From Silurus meridionalis (taxonomy: Eukaryota > Chordata > Actinopteri > Siluriformes > Siluridae): a stretch of DNA of 64,000 nucleotides. The DNA is taken from NCBI RefSeq assembly GCF_014805685.1, contig NC_060899.1, positions 11,819,954-11,883,953 of the forward strand. The letters run 5' to 3'. A program made the position numbers and the translations under genes. Positions 1 to 12,789 of this stretch are shown here, piece by piece. The notes under the pieces were generated by a model that saw nothing but the letters and a program-made list of their open reading frames with translations, was not told where the DNA came from and ran no database searches. Every line of letters begins with the position of its first letter. Positions within the stretch are counted from its first letter, which is position 1.

Positions 1-185
1 TTACTGCCATTTACTCAATTCCCTTCTGGTTTGTGTTAATTGTTACACTTCTACATCAACAGAAAGCGATAAATGATTGAAAAAGTTGGCTGCAATTTTT
101 CCAAATAGTAGTAAAACTATAAATGTATACTCTGGAGAAACCTTCAAAGGAAAGTAAGAAGAACCAACATCCAAACATCAACACT

Positions 186-420
186 TTGTCAGGTACTGAT
201 TTAAAGTGCGGAGGACTGAGGTGCAGTCGGTGTTCCAATTCATTCCAACGGTGTTCGGTATGGTTGAAGTGAGAGCTTTATAGAAGGCCATTACCACATC
301 AGAAAAACATCCTATACAGTTGTGTGCCTCCATCTTTGTGATAATAGTTAGAGAAAGAACATATGGCTGGAAAAGTCAGGTGTCTCAGTACTTTTGTTCA
401 TATAGTGTATGTCTGAATGG
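186..420 (-). mobile_element. Tc1/mariner-like MITE copy
   Basis: This is one of several dispersed copies in the window. One edge reads GGTGTCTCAGTACTTTTG followed by TTCATATAGTGTA, and the body shares phrases such as TTCCAATTCATTCCAA and TTGTGTGCCTCCA with copies near 3.3, 28.5, 30.5 and 60.5 kb. There is no coding capacity. It lies downstream (3' side) of avpr2. Confidence 0.6.
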
Positions 421-1289
421 ATTCTTGAAGAAATTCAATCTGTGACAGAGAAGATGTGAAGATGGAAATGTACATAGTTTTTTCATTGCTTGAGAGCTTA
501 TGGACACTGTCTTAAGTTCGAAATTGCACTTTGCATGTGGCCTCTTTTCTACCAAAGTGCTGAAGCAGTTGATAGATATGATATACAGCTGTCTCATTAA
601 GTTCTCAATGTAAAATACATCTAATTAATCCATTATTTCATAACCTTTTATTCTTTCATTTAGTCTCAATGAAGGGACACTTGATAAGGTTAATGATGGA
701 GTAATGGGGTACTTATTGCTAAAAAAAAATTTGGGAACCACTTCATTAGATTATGTTTACAAAGGCTGCATGGTCCAATAAATCATACAACAGAGAGTGT
801 ATGTGAAGGAATATCCCACAGGTCTTCAAAACAGTCAAGCTAAAGATCCGGTGTAATACAACATGAGATAAACTGGTGCAACACTGGTACTGTGTTTGTT
901 AAATAACCTGTGATTTAAACCCAATTATCCCTGATGTCTTCAGTGTGTAGTTCCTGTGTAACTTGTATCTTACGCTGCTTTCTTTTCTCTCTCTATCCAT
1001 ATTCCATGTGCATTCATTTCCTGTTTATTACATCATTCATCGCCACTTTCTCATGTCTCTTTGATGGAGTTTCCAATGCCGGAGTCATTCTTCTCACTGA
1101 TACTTTCCATCAAGCTCAAAAGTGAGATTTTTTTTTGTAGCAGAAAGACTGATAAGGAGTAACAACAGAGTGATAAATGATGCTCGGGAATGACTGGGGC
1201 AAAAGACTTAGGCATGATTTTGCTTTTTTCCATCAAGAATTCTTAAGCAGTCTTTACATGCTCTTGGTTTAGGAGCTTTTTGATTTGAT

Positions 1290-1290
<1 letters not shown>

Positions 1291-1373
<83 letters not shown>
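1291..1373. repeat. (AT)n microsatellite, about 40 units
   Basis: Uninterrupted AT dinucleotide run in the 3' flank of the avpr2-like gene. A shorter (TG)n run lies at about 1665-1683, immediately beyond the avpr2 stop codon, so it would be transcribed as (CA)n at the start of the 3' UTR. Confidence 0.95.
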
Positions 1374-1374
<1 letters not shown>

Positions 1375-1689
1375 AGTTCTTTTGAAAATTAGTGTTTGAG
1401 AAATAATGATATGCTCTTCATATGTTCAGAGTGAAGTGTCTCAAGTATCTCCATGTTTTTGTAGACATGACATAACATCTATCTAATTGTTCCCATCATG
1501 ACTATGTTCTTCAGTTCATGTTTGTGTCCTACTTGGCCTTTGTGGTAAATTCCACAATGCGATTAGGCCAATCAAGCACGATATCTCCCGACAGTAAATC
1601 TCTCGTTGCATGGCTCATCTTCTTTTGTCTGCAGCTTGGCTCTAATTTGTAAATCGGCTCACCCGTGTGTGTGTGTGTGTGTCAGTGGC

Positions 1690-4600
1690 TCAGAACGGGT
1701 AGTCCTTGGTGGTGCTGGTAGTGTGTATAGCACTAGAGTCATCAGGTACAGAGCCCCTGCGAGCCATTAGAGGCCGGCAATGCAGAATGGAGACGAGTTC
1801 ATGAGAGACGCTGCTGGAAAAGGCGGTGTAGATCCAGGGATTCGTGCAGGAGTTCAAGCTGGCCAGCAGCATCAGGATAGTGAAGGCCACCCCTGAGAAA
1901 GAGAGACAGAAACAGAAAGATAGATGGGTTGTATGCAGATACTGAATTTATATATTTATATAGTTTACTATAAAAGACAGGCACTTTTTTAACTTGTTGT
2001 CTCAATTATCATTTTTACAAATTAGATTTCCCTGGATAGGGCATTATATTATTACTCATAGCCACCTTGTAAAGATATGATAGTATGAATGTACCATATG
2101 AATAAAACCAGGGCCCAGTTTTTAAAAAGTAAACCTATAAGACACAAATTATATGACTGCACAATGTATATAATCTCAATAAGCCTGTTTATATATATTT
2201 TTGCAAAATAACTTCAATTTAGTACTTGACTGTGCTGTGTTATTGATGGAAAGCAAACGCCATTGGCATTACATTAAATTTCAAGCTTCAGTTTGTCATT
2301 TTTTCTTACACCAGAAACAAATATATACAGTTATCGTGTTGTCGCACTGTTATATAACTATTCATAAGTCCTGTATTGCATTGTTAAATCTTTACTAACC
2401 CATGCAACACAAACCATAACTCATTACAGATTCCATGCATCTGGCATGTAGGCTTGACGTCAGAGTTTCTATAAAAAGGTGTTAACCGTTATGAGGTGCT
2501 ACTGATGAAGAGCAATGCGAGAAGGACTTTCCTTGATAATTGACGTGTTTGTGCTTTACTGGGAATGATTAATCACTAGGCACATGCCCTGGCCACTAGG
2601 GGGCCCTCAAGCTAGTATAGATTCCAAGGGAATGGCTATTAGGCTGTAACACACATAGTAAAAAAGCCAATGAATGGAAAGTCACAGAATCATTTGAAAC
2701 CAATGAGTGTTTTTTGAAGTCCTAGCTGTTGTATGGAGCTAAAAAGGTAATTTAAAAACCCAAACAAGACCCAGTCTTGTGATCTGGTGTGGGTATAGAA
2801 TTTCAAGCCAGAGAAAACACCTGATTCCACCAGATGTCTTTCACTAGACTTTAACATGTGTCTTTTGCTTGGTTGGAATAAATAACCTAACCTACATAAG
2901 CTTCTTTTTAAGCCCCAGGAACACACCTTGGTACTGGGTCAGATAAAAAAAAAACTTGGCCAGAGAAGACTCAACATGCTGTCAGTGCTGTCTTTCAAGA
3001 TAGCGCTTGTTCATATTGCATATGTTAGGCTGAGAGGGCAGTCATGGCTCCATGCATTGGTCCATGTGAAGCAGGATGGTAAGAAGAAGCCCTGCTTAGG
3101 TTTCTGCTCAGGACTCCATTATTACTAATCTGTCCCTAAAACAACATATTGCCAAATGCATGGTGATTTTTTGGCTTTGGTATGCATTGGAAAAGGGGTG
3201 GGGTGGAGTAATGCATTGCAGTATTAACCAATTATTCAATGTATATTTTAAGTGACATTAATTTAGTGGGTTTAAATGTGACTGCACATTCAGTGAATCA
3301 GCTTGCAATATTTTGTTATACACTATACTGCCAAAAGTTTGCAGACACCTGGTCATAAGTACGGTATGTGCTTTTTGAGCATCGCATTCTACATTTAGTC
3401 CCAATTTGTTGGAATCTTCTGGGAGGATTTTCCACTAAATTATGGAGTGTGCTTGTGGGTTTGGGTTTCCAAGTTACAAGTTAATGAAAATGTGTGTCAT
3501 ACCGCATCCAAAGACGTTCTATACTATTGTGTGCCTCCAGCATTGTGGGAACAACCCACAAGGTTTCGAGGTTTCAAAAAGAACCCCATATGGCAGAAAA
3601 GGTATGTGATGAGATTTAAAGGTTCAATTAGTGAACTCACCTTGATCTGGTGGGTTTGGGTCCCAAGCGGCCCAGAGCTGCACTGTAAAGAAGGGTGACC
3701 AGCACATGGTATAGACCAGCACTATGACTAAGGTCATCCTCAGTGTTTTGGACATTGCCCTGGATACACCCGGAGGGGGAGGAGTCACCGGGCGTGAAAT
3801 GGACACCGAAGCCCTGACAGAAGGAACTAAATTACAACTCTTCATAGGGGTCTCAAATGACTTGGCGTAGGGCTCAGAGTAATCCACGGAAGTCCGATAA
3901 CAATCAGCCGCACCTTCAGGAAAAGGCCCGTGAACTGCTGAGTTGCTCTGATTTATGGTAGAGTGTGTGTGGGTGAGTGTGGGAGGCAGTACATCAGGGG
4001 ACTTAGTGTTGTATTGTAGCTCATGTGTACCCTGACTGTGTTGAAAGAGACAGTTGCAGCAGTCTGGCTGCAGTGTATGCTGGGAGTCACGGGCATTGCA
4101 GAATGACTGGGATGAGTCACTTTTATTCCTCCGATGGAATCCTCTTCTGGAATCTTTCAATGTGGATCCTCTTCCTCTTTCTTTTTCTCTGCTTTTGTCG
4201 TTCTGATTTCGCAGACTGGGTATTCTGAAGAGAACTAAATTTCTCTTCGAGTCGGCCGACACCACCCGCTTCGACTTCAGGTAGATGTTGTCATGGATCT
4301 CCCTAAAAATTCGCACCTGGGAGGAACACAGTTGTGTCAGTGTTACCTAGAGGATATGACTTTTTATTAGATCAATTAAAATATAAAGGGTGTCTTTTTT
4401 CAATATTTTTATCTATTCTATTTTCCATTTGACTTTCGTAGGTAAAATGCTTCTGGGAGTACTTGGAAGTTACTAGGATGTCACACGATAGCCCGCTTAG
4501 TCACTTGGCTTTGTTTAACATGCTTAGAGATTGTTTACCAATGTTGCGAGGAGGCCTGCATGTTTTTCCATTTACATGTTTTTTCCTGGAGATCTCAGAT

Positions 4601-7600
4601 TTCCTCCCATTTACCAAAAAAAAAAAAATCCTGTATGTATAGATAAGCTACTGTACTGAAAATTGCCCGTAGGTGTAAATAAGCATGTAAATGTAAGTGA
4701 CTCGAGTCTCATCCAGGGTATATTTCCAACTCACATCCAATTTTCCAAGGATAAGCTCAAGATCTACAAGAAGTCTGACTGAGATGATGAGAATAAATGA
4801 AAGAACAGTATGGGGAAAAGAAATTGAACCATATGTCACTGATCAAATCAATTTAACATTAATTGCAGTTGGGAATAAAAATATGAGGCCAGCACTTTTT
4901 GTTTTTTCCTTATCAAAACAAGTCATGAGTTAGATAATATAGCCTTAACATAAAATAATCATAAAATGGTCAAAGTATATTTTAATGTCTAGTTTCAACA
5001 ACATGAAAATATCATTAAAATAAATAAGTCTAAAGAAATAGCAAATAGCTATTTAATTTAATTTGATGTATATTTAGAAAATGGCTAGTTTTCTCAAAAA
5101 TGAGGATAATTACAAGATTACAAGATAATTGTTATGCCACAAAATATATTTGAGATGTTTCAGTATAACGGTTATGAAGGTCTTGAAATAAACCTTGCTA
5201 AAGAAAAAGGAATATGATGAAAAGCTAGTAACGTATTCAAGCATTCTGTTTTGCCAGTATGATTTTTCGCTAGATGGCCAATACCAAATGCTTTTGACAG
5301 GCTGGAAAACAAAACAAACACAGAAAACCATCAAGCATTAGAAGTTTCAAGTATCTACACTCCTTTTATCTAGCTAGCAGCATTAGAAAGTTTGATTACT
5401 TCTATACTTTGGAGATTGACAAGAGGCTAAGGGGCTTGTGCATTTTAGCTAGCTAGCAAACCGTAGCCAAATAGTTTGTTCTATAGGTTATTTGCAGTTC
5501 ACCATGCTGCAGAATGAACACACCACAGCTCCAATAATGCATAGGGGGGACAATAAGGTCATGCTACTGTAGCTGGACAACAGGCTAATTCTCGCTGAAA
5601 GACATGCTTTGGTTGAGATGTGTTGCTCTGTATTGGATACTCTTTAGACTTCTAACAGTTACATCCATATGTTATGTATAGTCATTCTCACAGAACTTTT
5701 GAAATATTGAGTTGGCAATAAAACACTTTTTGTCCTCACAACACACGACTACTAAGTAGTATGTTGAGACAATGTAGTACAGTACATTATGGGTTTTATC
5801 ATCATACATTAGTGTACATGATGTGCTTTGAGACACAGTCTGTCACATCATGTAGCTTTATCTTTAATTTACCTGCCTGTAAAGCAATCATTCCTCTGTG
5901 GATAATATAATTATGGTCAAGTTAATTACCTCATTAGATACCTCATGACTGTATTATCAACACTTATGTTTCAAATCAATGGAGAATGGTTTTGCCCTCT
6001 GATAGCAACCGCAGAGGATTCAAGAAGAGTTCTATTACCTGGCACACTGTGATGATGAAGGTAGGAAGGATGAAGACAGCCAGAGTCATCCATGTCACAT
6101 AAGCTTTCAGACCCCATGGCTCGGCAAAGTGTCCCCAACATTCGAATTCCCCTTTCCCTACTTCAGACCTGGAGAAAATGAACACCTAAGGAAAGACAAG
6201 GGGTTTCATCAGCGAAATATGGTACTAAGTGCAATAAAATGTAAGGCTAGTGTTACCCCAGACAGCAACTGTTTTCTGTAGTCAGTATTACATTACATTA
6301 CACCTTCCACTGATTCAATACCCCGAATAAAAATATAGGACATTTTTATGTGCCAATTATGAGCTACTATATAATAATATTTCGAAATATTTGTCATAAT
6401 AGCAATTAATACCCAAATTGAGAATATACGATGTATGCATCCAGACATGTTTCTCAATTACGTAAGTCACTGAAAAGTCGAGTGAACTCTCATACCTGCG
6501 GTACACTAAGTACAAGAGACAGACCCCAGGCCACCATGATGGGTGTGTTCCAGCGTGAGATTGCCCCTAGTCTGTAGGCCTGAAGGGGGCAGCATATGGC
6601 GTAATGGCGGTCTACTGTCATAGCCACTATCATGTAGGAGGATGCAAACATGCCCACGATTTGCATGTACTTCACTGAGCGGCACAGTGCATCAGGCCCC
6701 TGGAACCTCTCTGTAATGTCCCATACCAGCTGAGGGAGAACCTGGAGGGTAGGAATGTAAGAGCGTAAATCTTTATTTTATTTTTTGTATTTTTTTTTTT
6801 ACAATATATCAGTTGTTCAAACCATATTTTATTGTATTTGGTTACTATTTCAGATTTTTTTGTAGATGGCATGAAGCTGCTAGAACATTTATTGAGATTT
6901 TGAATTTTTTAATAAATTCAAAATCTACTCCTATTTATATATAGTATGTTAAATACCCTGTTGCAAATTTTAAATAAAATACCATACATAGATGCCACAA
7001 ATGTCCTGTAATGTACTGTGATGACTAATGCAGCAACATCTTGACTAGTGTAGCATACAAATTCAATTATTTCTAAATTTTGTTGAGCATTTACATTAAA
7101 TATAGCATCATATATAAGCCTACACATGAAATTCTTTAGTTGATGCATTACATAAAACTAGTAATATATTAAAATGTGTTTTTTTCTTTCAGAAAAGAAA
7201 GTTTATTATGTAATATTGCTTTCTTCAAGAAGGGAGTCTCAGGTATCGTGGCATTGGAACAGTACACTTTCCACTTTGGGGGAAAAAAATGGAATAAAAT
7301 GTTGAATGTTCCACAGCATCGGACGTATTTATAAAAGGAGAGATGGAAAGTATGACGTGTTGTCCGTCAATTAAATGAGTGTAAACAACCCCAGATTGTT
7401 GTGGTGTAAATAATTTTTCGTGGCATACACTTAAATGTGATGGTAACAGCATCACACCATCCAGATGTTTTTTTTTTCCTACAACAGCACTAATGCCATT
7501 GTGTTTCATCCCCTATGTATTCCATTCTTTAAAAATGAGAACTCTGTGGCCATCAAAAAAGTCTGAGCTTAAATTAAAGAAATCTGTGGTTTAAACCAAT

Positions 7601-8296
7601 ATTGTGGTTATTTGATGGTGTATTAAACACCAGAACAAACAAACAAAGTTCTGCTTAGCAATAGACCTTATGACTCACTTTACCAAGATGATTTTTTCTT
7701 AAACTGACGGTTTAAATTAATGGATTTACTGTCTTAATTTGTCTGATTCGTGGCCCAGAGCGGACGCCAATAATTTTGTGCAGGCCACAATTATTACTCT
7801 CCAGCTTGAAAGAAATGAGATTATTAAAAAATGTGCTAAAAAACTATCCTGAATCAAATATGCTGACATATATGTGTGTGAGTGTGTATTATGATGTATT
7901 TAAGAAAAGATGATCTCTAGTGAAGCCCACCTGAAAAAAAGCCACTACCAAGTCAGCTATACAGAGGTTAACCATGAAGAGGTGCATGGGTGCATTGTGC
8001 TTGCGTCTCCTTAGCAGAACCCACAACACAAAGCCGTTGCTCAGCGTAGTGAGCGCCAGGACCAAGCTCAGGATGCCGATTTCAGCCTGCGCCAGTGCCA
8101 TGTTCCGGACCCTGGCTGGAAGCGGGGCATTAGTGGTCCCCGCTGAGCTGTTCTGAAGCAGCCAGAAATACGATCCGCCACCATACGAGCCGTTTTGTCC
8201 ACTGTTTTCACGGGAGGGAGTTGTATAGGAGTTCCACGCAGATTCTGTGCGTGCGTCAGGTCCATGCCAAGTTGGTTCTGATGCAGCATTCTCCAT
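1690..8296 (-). CDS. avpr2: V2-type vasopressin/vasotocin receptor (class A GPCR), 5 coding exons
   Basis: Plasma-membrane receptor for vasotocin/vasopressin; V2-type receptors usually act through Gs and cAMP. Coding exons on the minus strand are 8296-7931, 6741-6496, 6185-6039, 4316-3641 and 1892-1690 (stop TGA 1690-1692). All junctions have AG/GT ends and the reading frame stays open for 545 aa. Visible marks: two N-glycosylation sequons (N35, N49) in a long N-terminus; TM1-TM2 in exon 1; ECL1 Cys and the TM3 motif VDRHYAIC in exon 2; ECL2 Cys (FECWGHF) in exon 3; CWSPFF in TM6; CTNPWIY in TM7. ICL3 is about 175-180 residues, rich in Ser, Arg and Pro, far longer than in mammalian V2R. Helix 8 keeps only one Cys (HC) where mammals have CC. 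The first three introns are phase 0 and lie at Q|V (CAG|GT); the fourth is phase 1, before TM7, matching the classical family intron. The start codon lies 2 nt after a good acceptor (CCCACAG|GC), so a 5' non-coding exon, or a short coding one as in human, probably lies upstream and was not found. I cannot tell which teleost V2 paralogue (V2A/B/C) this is. Confidence 0.93.
3322..3620 (+). mobile_element. Tc1/mariner-like MITE in avpr2 intron 4
   Basis: It starts with CACTATACTGCCAAAAG and GACACCTGG, the terminal motif of the MITE family, and contains the family phrase TTGTGTGCCTCCAG. The other end degenerates near CCATATGGCAGAAAAGG. It stops about 20 bp from the exon 4 donor site at 3640. Confidence 0.65.
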
Positions 8297-8622
8297 GCCT
8301 GTGGGACAAATGGCAATTTTACATTGCTGGATTCATGGAACATGCAACAGATCAGCTGCACTTGTGACCGCTTGAAGCTTTAAGAATACAAGTGGCAGTT
8401 TTCGGTTTGGCCAGTTAGTTTGATAGCTTGCTGTATGTTTTATAAGCAAAGTTGAGCAAACCCTTATTGATTAAAAAGTGTTTAAGTAGTGTTACATGAA
8501 GTAATGTCTGATTTCTGATTAGAAAAGATTATAGATTGTTGTAAGAAAAGCCTTTTTTTTACAAAATGATCCTTAGCTATCATTGGATTTGTGCATTTGT
8601 TATGAGGATGTCCTGATGTCAC

Positions 8623-8624
<2 letters not shown>

Positions 8625-8681
<57 letters not shown>
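8625..8681. repeat. (CT)n microsatellite
   Basis: CT dinucleotide run of about 57 bp with one slip near its end, about 330 bp upstream of the avpr2 start codon. Confidence 0.95.
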
Positions 8682-8682
<1 letters not shown>

Positions 8683-8689
8683 AATTTCC

Positions 8690-9300
8690 AAGGGCCTCCT
8701 TCCCAAAATGTTACCATCTGTGGAAGACTCACAAATCTGCCATTACGAATATGCAGGAAAAAATTGCCCCCCTGAGGACTGACTTGAGTTCTCACAAAGG
8801 CTTAAACAGAGACAAACCTCCTCTTTATATTCCCCATTGAACCTTCAGCACAAATTTAACCCTCCACCCATGCATTTATATTAACTGTGTTTAAACCGAT
8901 CTTGATTTAGACATGGGAAATATGATATGATTTTTCCTCTAGATCAGGATAAATAAAGCCTTTATATTCTCGATTTAACAGCGAGCGCAGACATCTTTTT
9001 CAGTGCCGTAGATGCACCAAAAAAGTGTTTTGAAACAATCAAGCCTATTGAGTGAAGAAAAAGTAGACGCACTCAATATTAGCCAACTATTGGAACTATG
9101 ATCTTTACTGGCGGTAAACTCAACCAAATGCTTTCTGTAGCTGCTGATCATTCCTGTGCCGCAATTAGGAGGTATTTTGGCACGTTCTATTATACAAATC
9201 TGTTTCGGTTTGTATATAATTTTAGGACGTCTTGCTTCAATAACCTGCTTCAGATCATTCCACAGGATGTCAGTGTGATTGAAGAAAGAACCCTTGGCCA
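8690..9300. other. upstream of avpr2, no gene recognised
   Basis: Unique-looking AT-rich DNA upstream of the first recognised avpr2 exon. Short ORFs on both strands (for example around 8975-9343) resemble no family and lack splice context. An unrecognised 5' exon or the promoter of avpr2 may lie here. Confidence 0.4.
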
Positions 9301-9302
<2 letters not shown>

Positions 9303-9375
<73 letters not shown>

Positions 9376-9396
9376 ATAGATAAATAGATAAATAGA
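9303..9396. repeat. (TA)n then (GATA)n compound microsatellite
   Basis: A TA run from about 9303 to 9338 passes directly into GATA/AATA tetranucleotides to about 9396. Confidence 0.93.
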
Positions 9397-9429
9397 TGAC
9401 ATAGCGATTGTGTAACACAAAATTCACGG

Positions 9430-9940
9430 TTCGATACGTACCTCGGTTTTTAAGTTATTGTTCAGTTCAATTTCGCTATGGTTAGGGGAAGAATGCTTGT
9501 CAATTTTTACTAACTTAATTTATTATTAATAATTTATTATTATTATAACTATTTTTAATAAAATGCCTGCTCGGTTAAATAATATATCAGATTATATTTA
9601 ATAAAATTTTATAAAAATAAAATTGTGTAAATCAAATGAATGCAATACACTTCATTATATTGATTAAATTGTGTAATCATTAAAAATTGGCACAAATTGA
9701 ATTGATCAAAATAAATTAAATAAATAATAATAATACAGACGTGTAAGTATGTGTGTGTGTTTGTTTCTGATTTTAAGTGAAATTCTTGAAGCTGGATATG
9801 AAAATGCTAAAGAATCCATAGCTGTAGCCACTTCCTGGTTAGCGGCTAACACTAGCGCTATGGGGATTTCATGTATGCACAAAACAAATGTTATTTCCGG
9901 TATAGAGTGTGTAGCCATAGTGACACTGCGCTAGTTAAGT
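9430..9940 (+). repeat. dispersed repeat also present (inverted) in fam3a intron 3
   Basis: The stretch from AAATTCTTGAAGCTGG (about 9780) through AAGAATCCATAGC, GGTTAGCGGCTAACACTAG and GCACAAAACAAAT to ATAGTGACACTGC (about 9930) matches the reverse complement of about 55920-56090 and of its tandem copy at about 57690-57855. Similarity continues on the left through a (GT)-rich segment, AATTGAT-rich DNA and GGTTAGGGGAAGAA. It is non-coding. The class is not certain; a non-autonomous DNA element is most likely. Confidence 0.65.
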
Positions 9941-10149
9941 TTTTATACCCCTGGCATTGTTGTGTATGTTTACAAGTTGAATAATAATTTAAAAACACAC
10001 CTAAAGTGCGGAAAGGAGAGTAAACAAAGTTGCGGTTTGCCACTTAATAAGTTCTCTTAAAACTCATACTTACAAAATTCTAATATTTAACACTTAAAAT
10101 TATGTTCCGCAAGTTAAAATTATTGCATTCGCATACAAATGTGTACTGA

Positions 10150-10156
<7 letters not shown>

Positions 10157-10186
<30 letters not shown>
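10157..10186. repeat. (GT)n microsatellite
   Basis: GT run of about 15 units in intergenic DNA. Confidence 0.9.
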
Positions 10187-10188
<2 letters not shown>

Positions 10189-10199
10189 CCTTTTGTTCT

Positions 10200-10790
10200 T
10201 GAAACACTCTGGTGTTGATTTACCCCCTGTGTTTTGAATCTTGCATGACAACTTCTTTTGTTGTAGTTGTAGATAACAGACCGACTGCCTGCTATAGAAC
10301 TTTAATTACTGTACATTTCAGCGGCCCCCCGGAGTGAGGTTTCAGTCTCGGTATGCATTGTTTATTTCTGCACATATATCTTAGAAGTCTGTCTCATCTA
10401 CGCACACAGCACTGATCAAAAGGTGCTAAAATCCAAGTGGTCTTTGAGCAACATTTGTTGTGGTTTTTTTGGACATTCTACTCCCTTAGCTGTCAGTCCT
10501 GCATTCTTGATGGAGTGCCTAGAAACCAATCTGGGTATGCTTGCCTATTATTATTTCTAGGAAGTTGGTGATTTACTTTCTAGGTTTTCTTTGACAGACA
10601 ATGCAGCAGTGGAATAAAACAGTAACTTGGATTCCTGGAAAAAGCCTTTAGTTTTATATTTATACTCATCTTGGAGGTAAAAGAGTTACTACTTATGAAC
10701 TTTACCTTGATACTGTAACTACAGTTCAAGCTTCCAAATATCACCACCTGCGATATTGAAAAATAACCTTTTCAGAAGCAAATTCAAATT
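10200..10790. other. intergenic, nothing recognised
   Basis: AT-rich non-coding DNA with no ORF above 60 codons, no splice-bounded exon and no repeat family I can name. Confidence 0.4.
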
Positions 10791-10794
10791 TTAT

Positions 10795-11235
10795 TTGTCA
10801 CTACACGATATAAACAGTATTGGGACACCTGACCTCCCAGCCATATATGTTTTTTTTCCAGACGGTTACCACAAAGCGGAAGACACACACATTTCTGCTG
10901 TCTTCACTTGAACTAGGAGACTCATACCTGTTACAGCATCACATCAGCCCTGTGCACAGTGCACACTACATGAAGATTTACTTTACATTGGTTGGAGTGG
11001 AAGATCGTGAGCAGAGTGATGTAAAGTTCTAACATTACCCTTTGGGATAAATTGGAACACTGACTGCACCCCAGATGTCCTCACTTTACATAAATCTTTG
11101 CTAATGCCCTTGTGGCTGAATGAGCACAAATGTCCACAAGCACACTTTAAAATCTAGTGGAACATCTTCCAAATAGCAAATGGGGACTAAATATAGAATG
11201 GGATAATCAAAAATCCAAAACTTATTGTCAATTGT
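10795..11235 (+). mobile_element. diverged Tc1/mariner-like MITE
   Basis: It starts with CACGATATAAACAGTATTGGGACACC, a variant of the MITE end. Its 3' half (GGAACACTGACTGCACCCCAG, GCTGAATGAGCACAAAT, GTGGAACATCTTCC) matches copies at about 22140 and 25440. It has no transposase. Confidence 0.6.
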
Positions 11236-11299
11236 CCACAAACTATTGCACATATAATTATACACAAATAACTATACACAATACAATTACAGACATATT

Positions 11300-12780
11300 A
11301 TCAGAATATAATAGAATACAAAAATAAAAAGTTGAAATTAACAGGTTAAAGAATAAAAATTGAATAAATAAGTTAAGTGTAAAGACTTTATAATATTATA
11401 CAAATAAAGTAGAAGTTACAATAAAAATGGAGATAGAATGACAAAACTAGAAATTGGATTATAAAATGATTTTGCTTGACACAAAGCCTCTGTTTTTTTT
11501 TTTTAACACATTAAAAGATATAAAACAAATATGGCAGCCTCAAACAACATCTTTTAAGATGCAAGGTGAGGACAGAACAAGCAAACAGGCTGACTTGTAT
11601 TTTTTGGTCGATGGCGTAAAGACGGTTTCTCGTAGTCTTAATTAACTCCCGTAACTAGCAAAGAATTTGCTTACCATAAGTTATTACATCACATTTGATC
11701 AGCTACCACTTTTGAGTCATTTCCAGGCTACAAGTCACATGACATGTCAAGACATATGGTACATAAGGAGCACTTTGCATTACAATTGGATTTTCAATTA
11801 GATTGAGTGGAGTGACAGTAAATTCGAAATCTGTAAAACACAAAGCAAGCCAAAGGCGAACCCTAAAGATGTTACCGAACGAAGAAGAGCCTACACATGA
11901 AATCCAAGGTCAGTAAAGGGGTTAAGGAATGAAGGAAGGCAAGAAAGGTCAATTGAACTAAGAAACACACAGGAACAGCAAAACCAAGAAAAGAAAAAAA
12001 TGACTAGGTTTGAAACACAAAGGCGCGTTCAACACACAGACCGAGCGCATTCAACAAACAGCTCAGTAAATTTTCATCGGAGCCAGACAAACAAAGTGGG
12101 ATAAGTGTAGAGACTGATGAGGCCTAATGAGACAATTAAACACAGGCGCAGACAGAAAAATCATGGGTGTGCACAGGAAGGGTGAGGAGATGAAGAAACG
12201 TTAAAACCCAGAAGGCATACAGGAAACGTCAATGGCACTGGTTTCTTGTAAAGTCGTAAACCCTTTTAAACTATTGTAAACTTCAACAAGTTTCAAAATG
12301 TTTTTCTTTATTATTACATGTTCCTTTTTGTTATCAATGGCATTGTTTATACAGTTTGGAAGCAATTTCTGAAATTTCTAAATCGCCACCGGCTTGCTCA
12401 TCAGGGACAAACTTACTTATAAAGAACATATTCACTTTTAATCACTGAAATGATTCATCTTCACCATTCATGTTCAATAACTGCTTTAAGTGAAGGGTTG
12501 TGGTGTGTCCAGTGGGAGAATATACCCCCGGACTCACACTCAGAGCGAATTTAACATAGCCAATCCACCTAACTGTGTGTTTTTGGATTTTTATTTTGTA
12601 GGAAAGTGGAGAACTGTGAGAAAACATACAGGAACATGAGGAAAACATCCAAAACTTTGCAGATATTTAATCCATGATTTCGATTCTGAAGGTGGCCTAT
12701 GAGGTGACAATGCTAAAACCTGCACTGTTCATTGTTCTACAAACCTGGCCAGCGTTCTGCACGGGTGCTTTCCCTTAAAA
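11300..12780. other. intergenic, no gene recognised
   Basis: Purine-rich and AT-rich DNA. The phrase CGCCACCGGCTTGCTCATCAGGGA near 12385 belongs to the fish LINE/SINE tail family seen more fully at 12790-13000 and near 35000. No exon was found. Confidence 0.4.
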
Positions 12781-12789
12781 CTGCCAACT

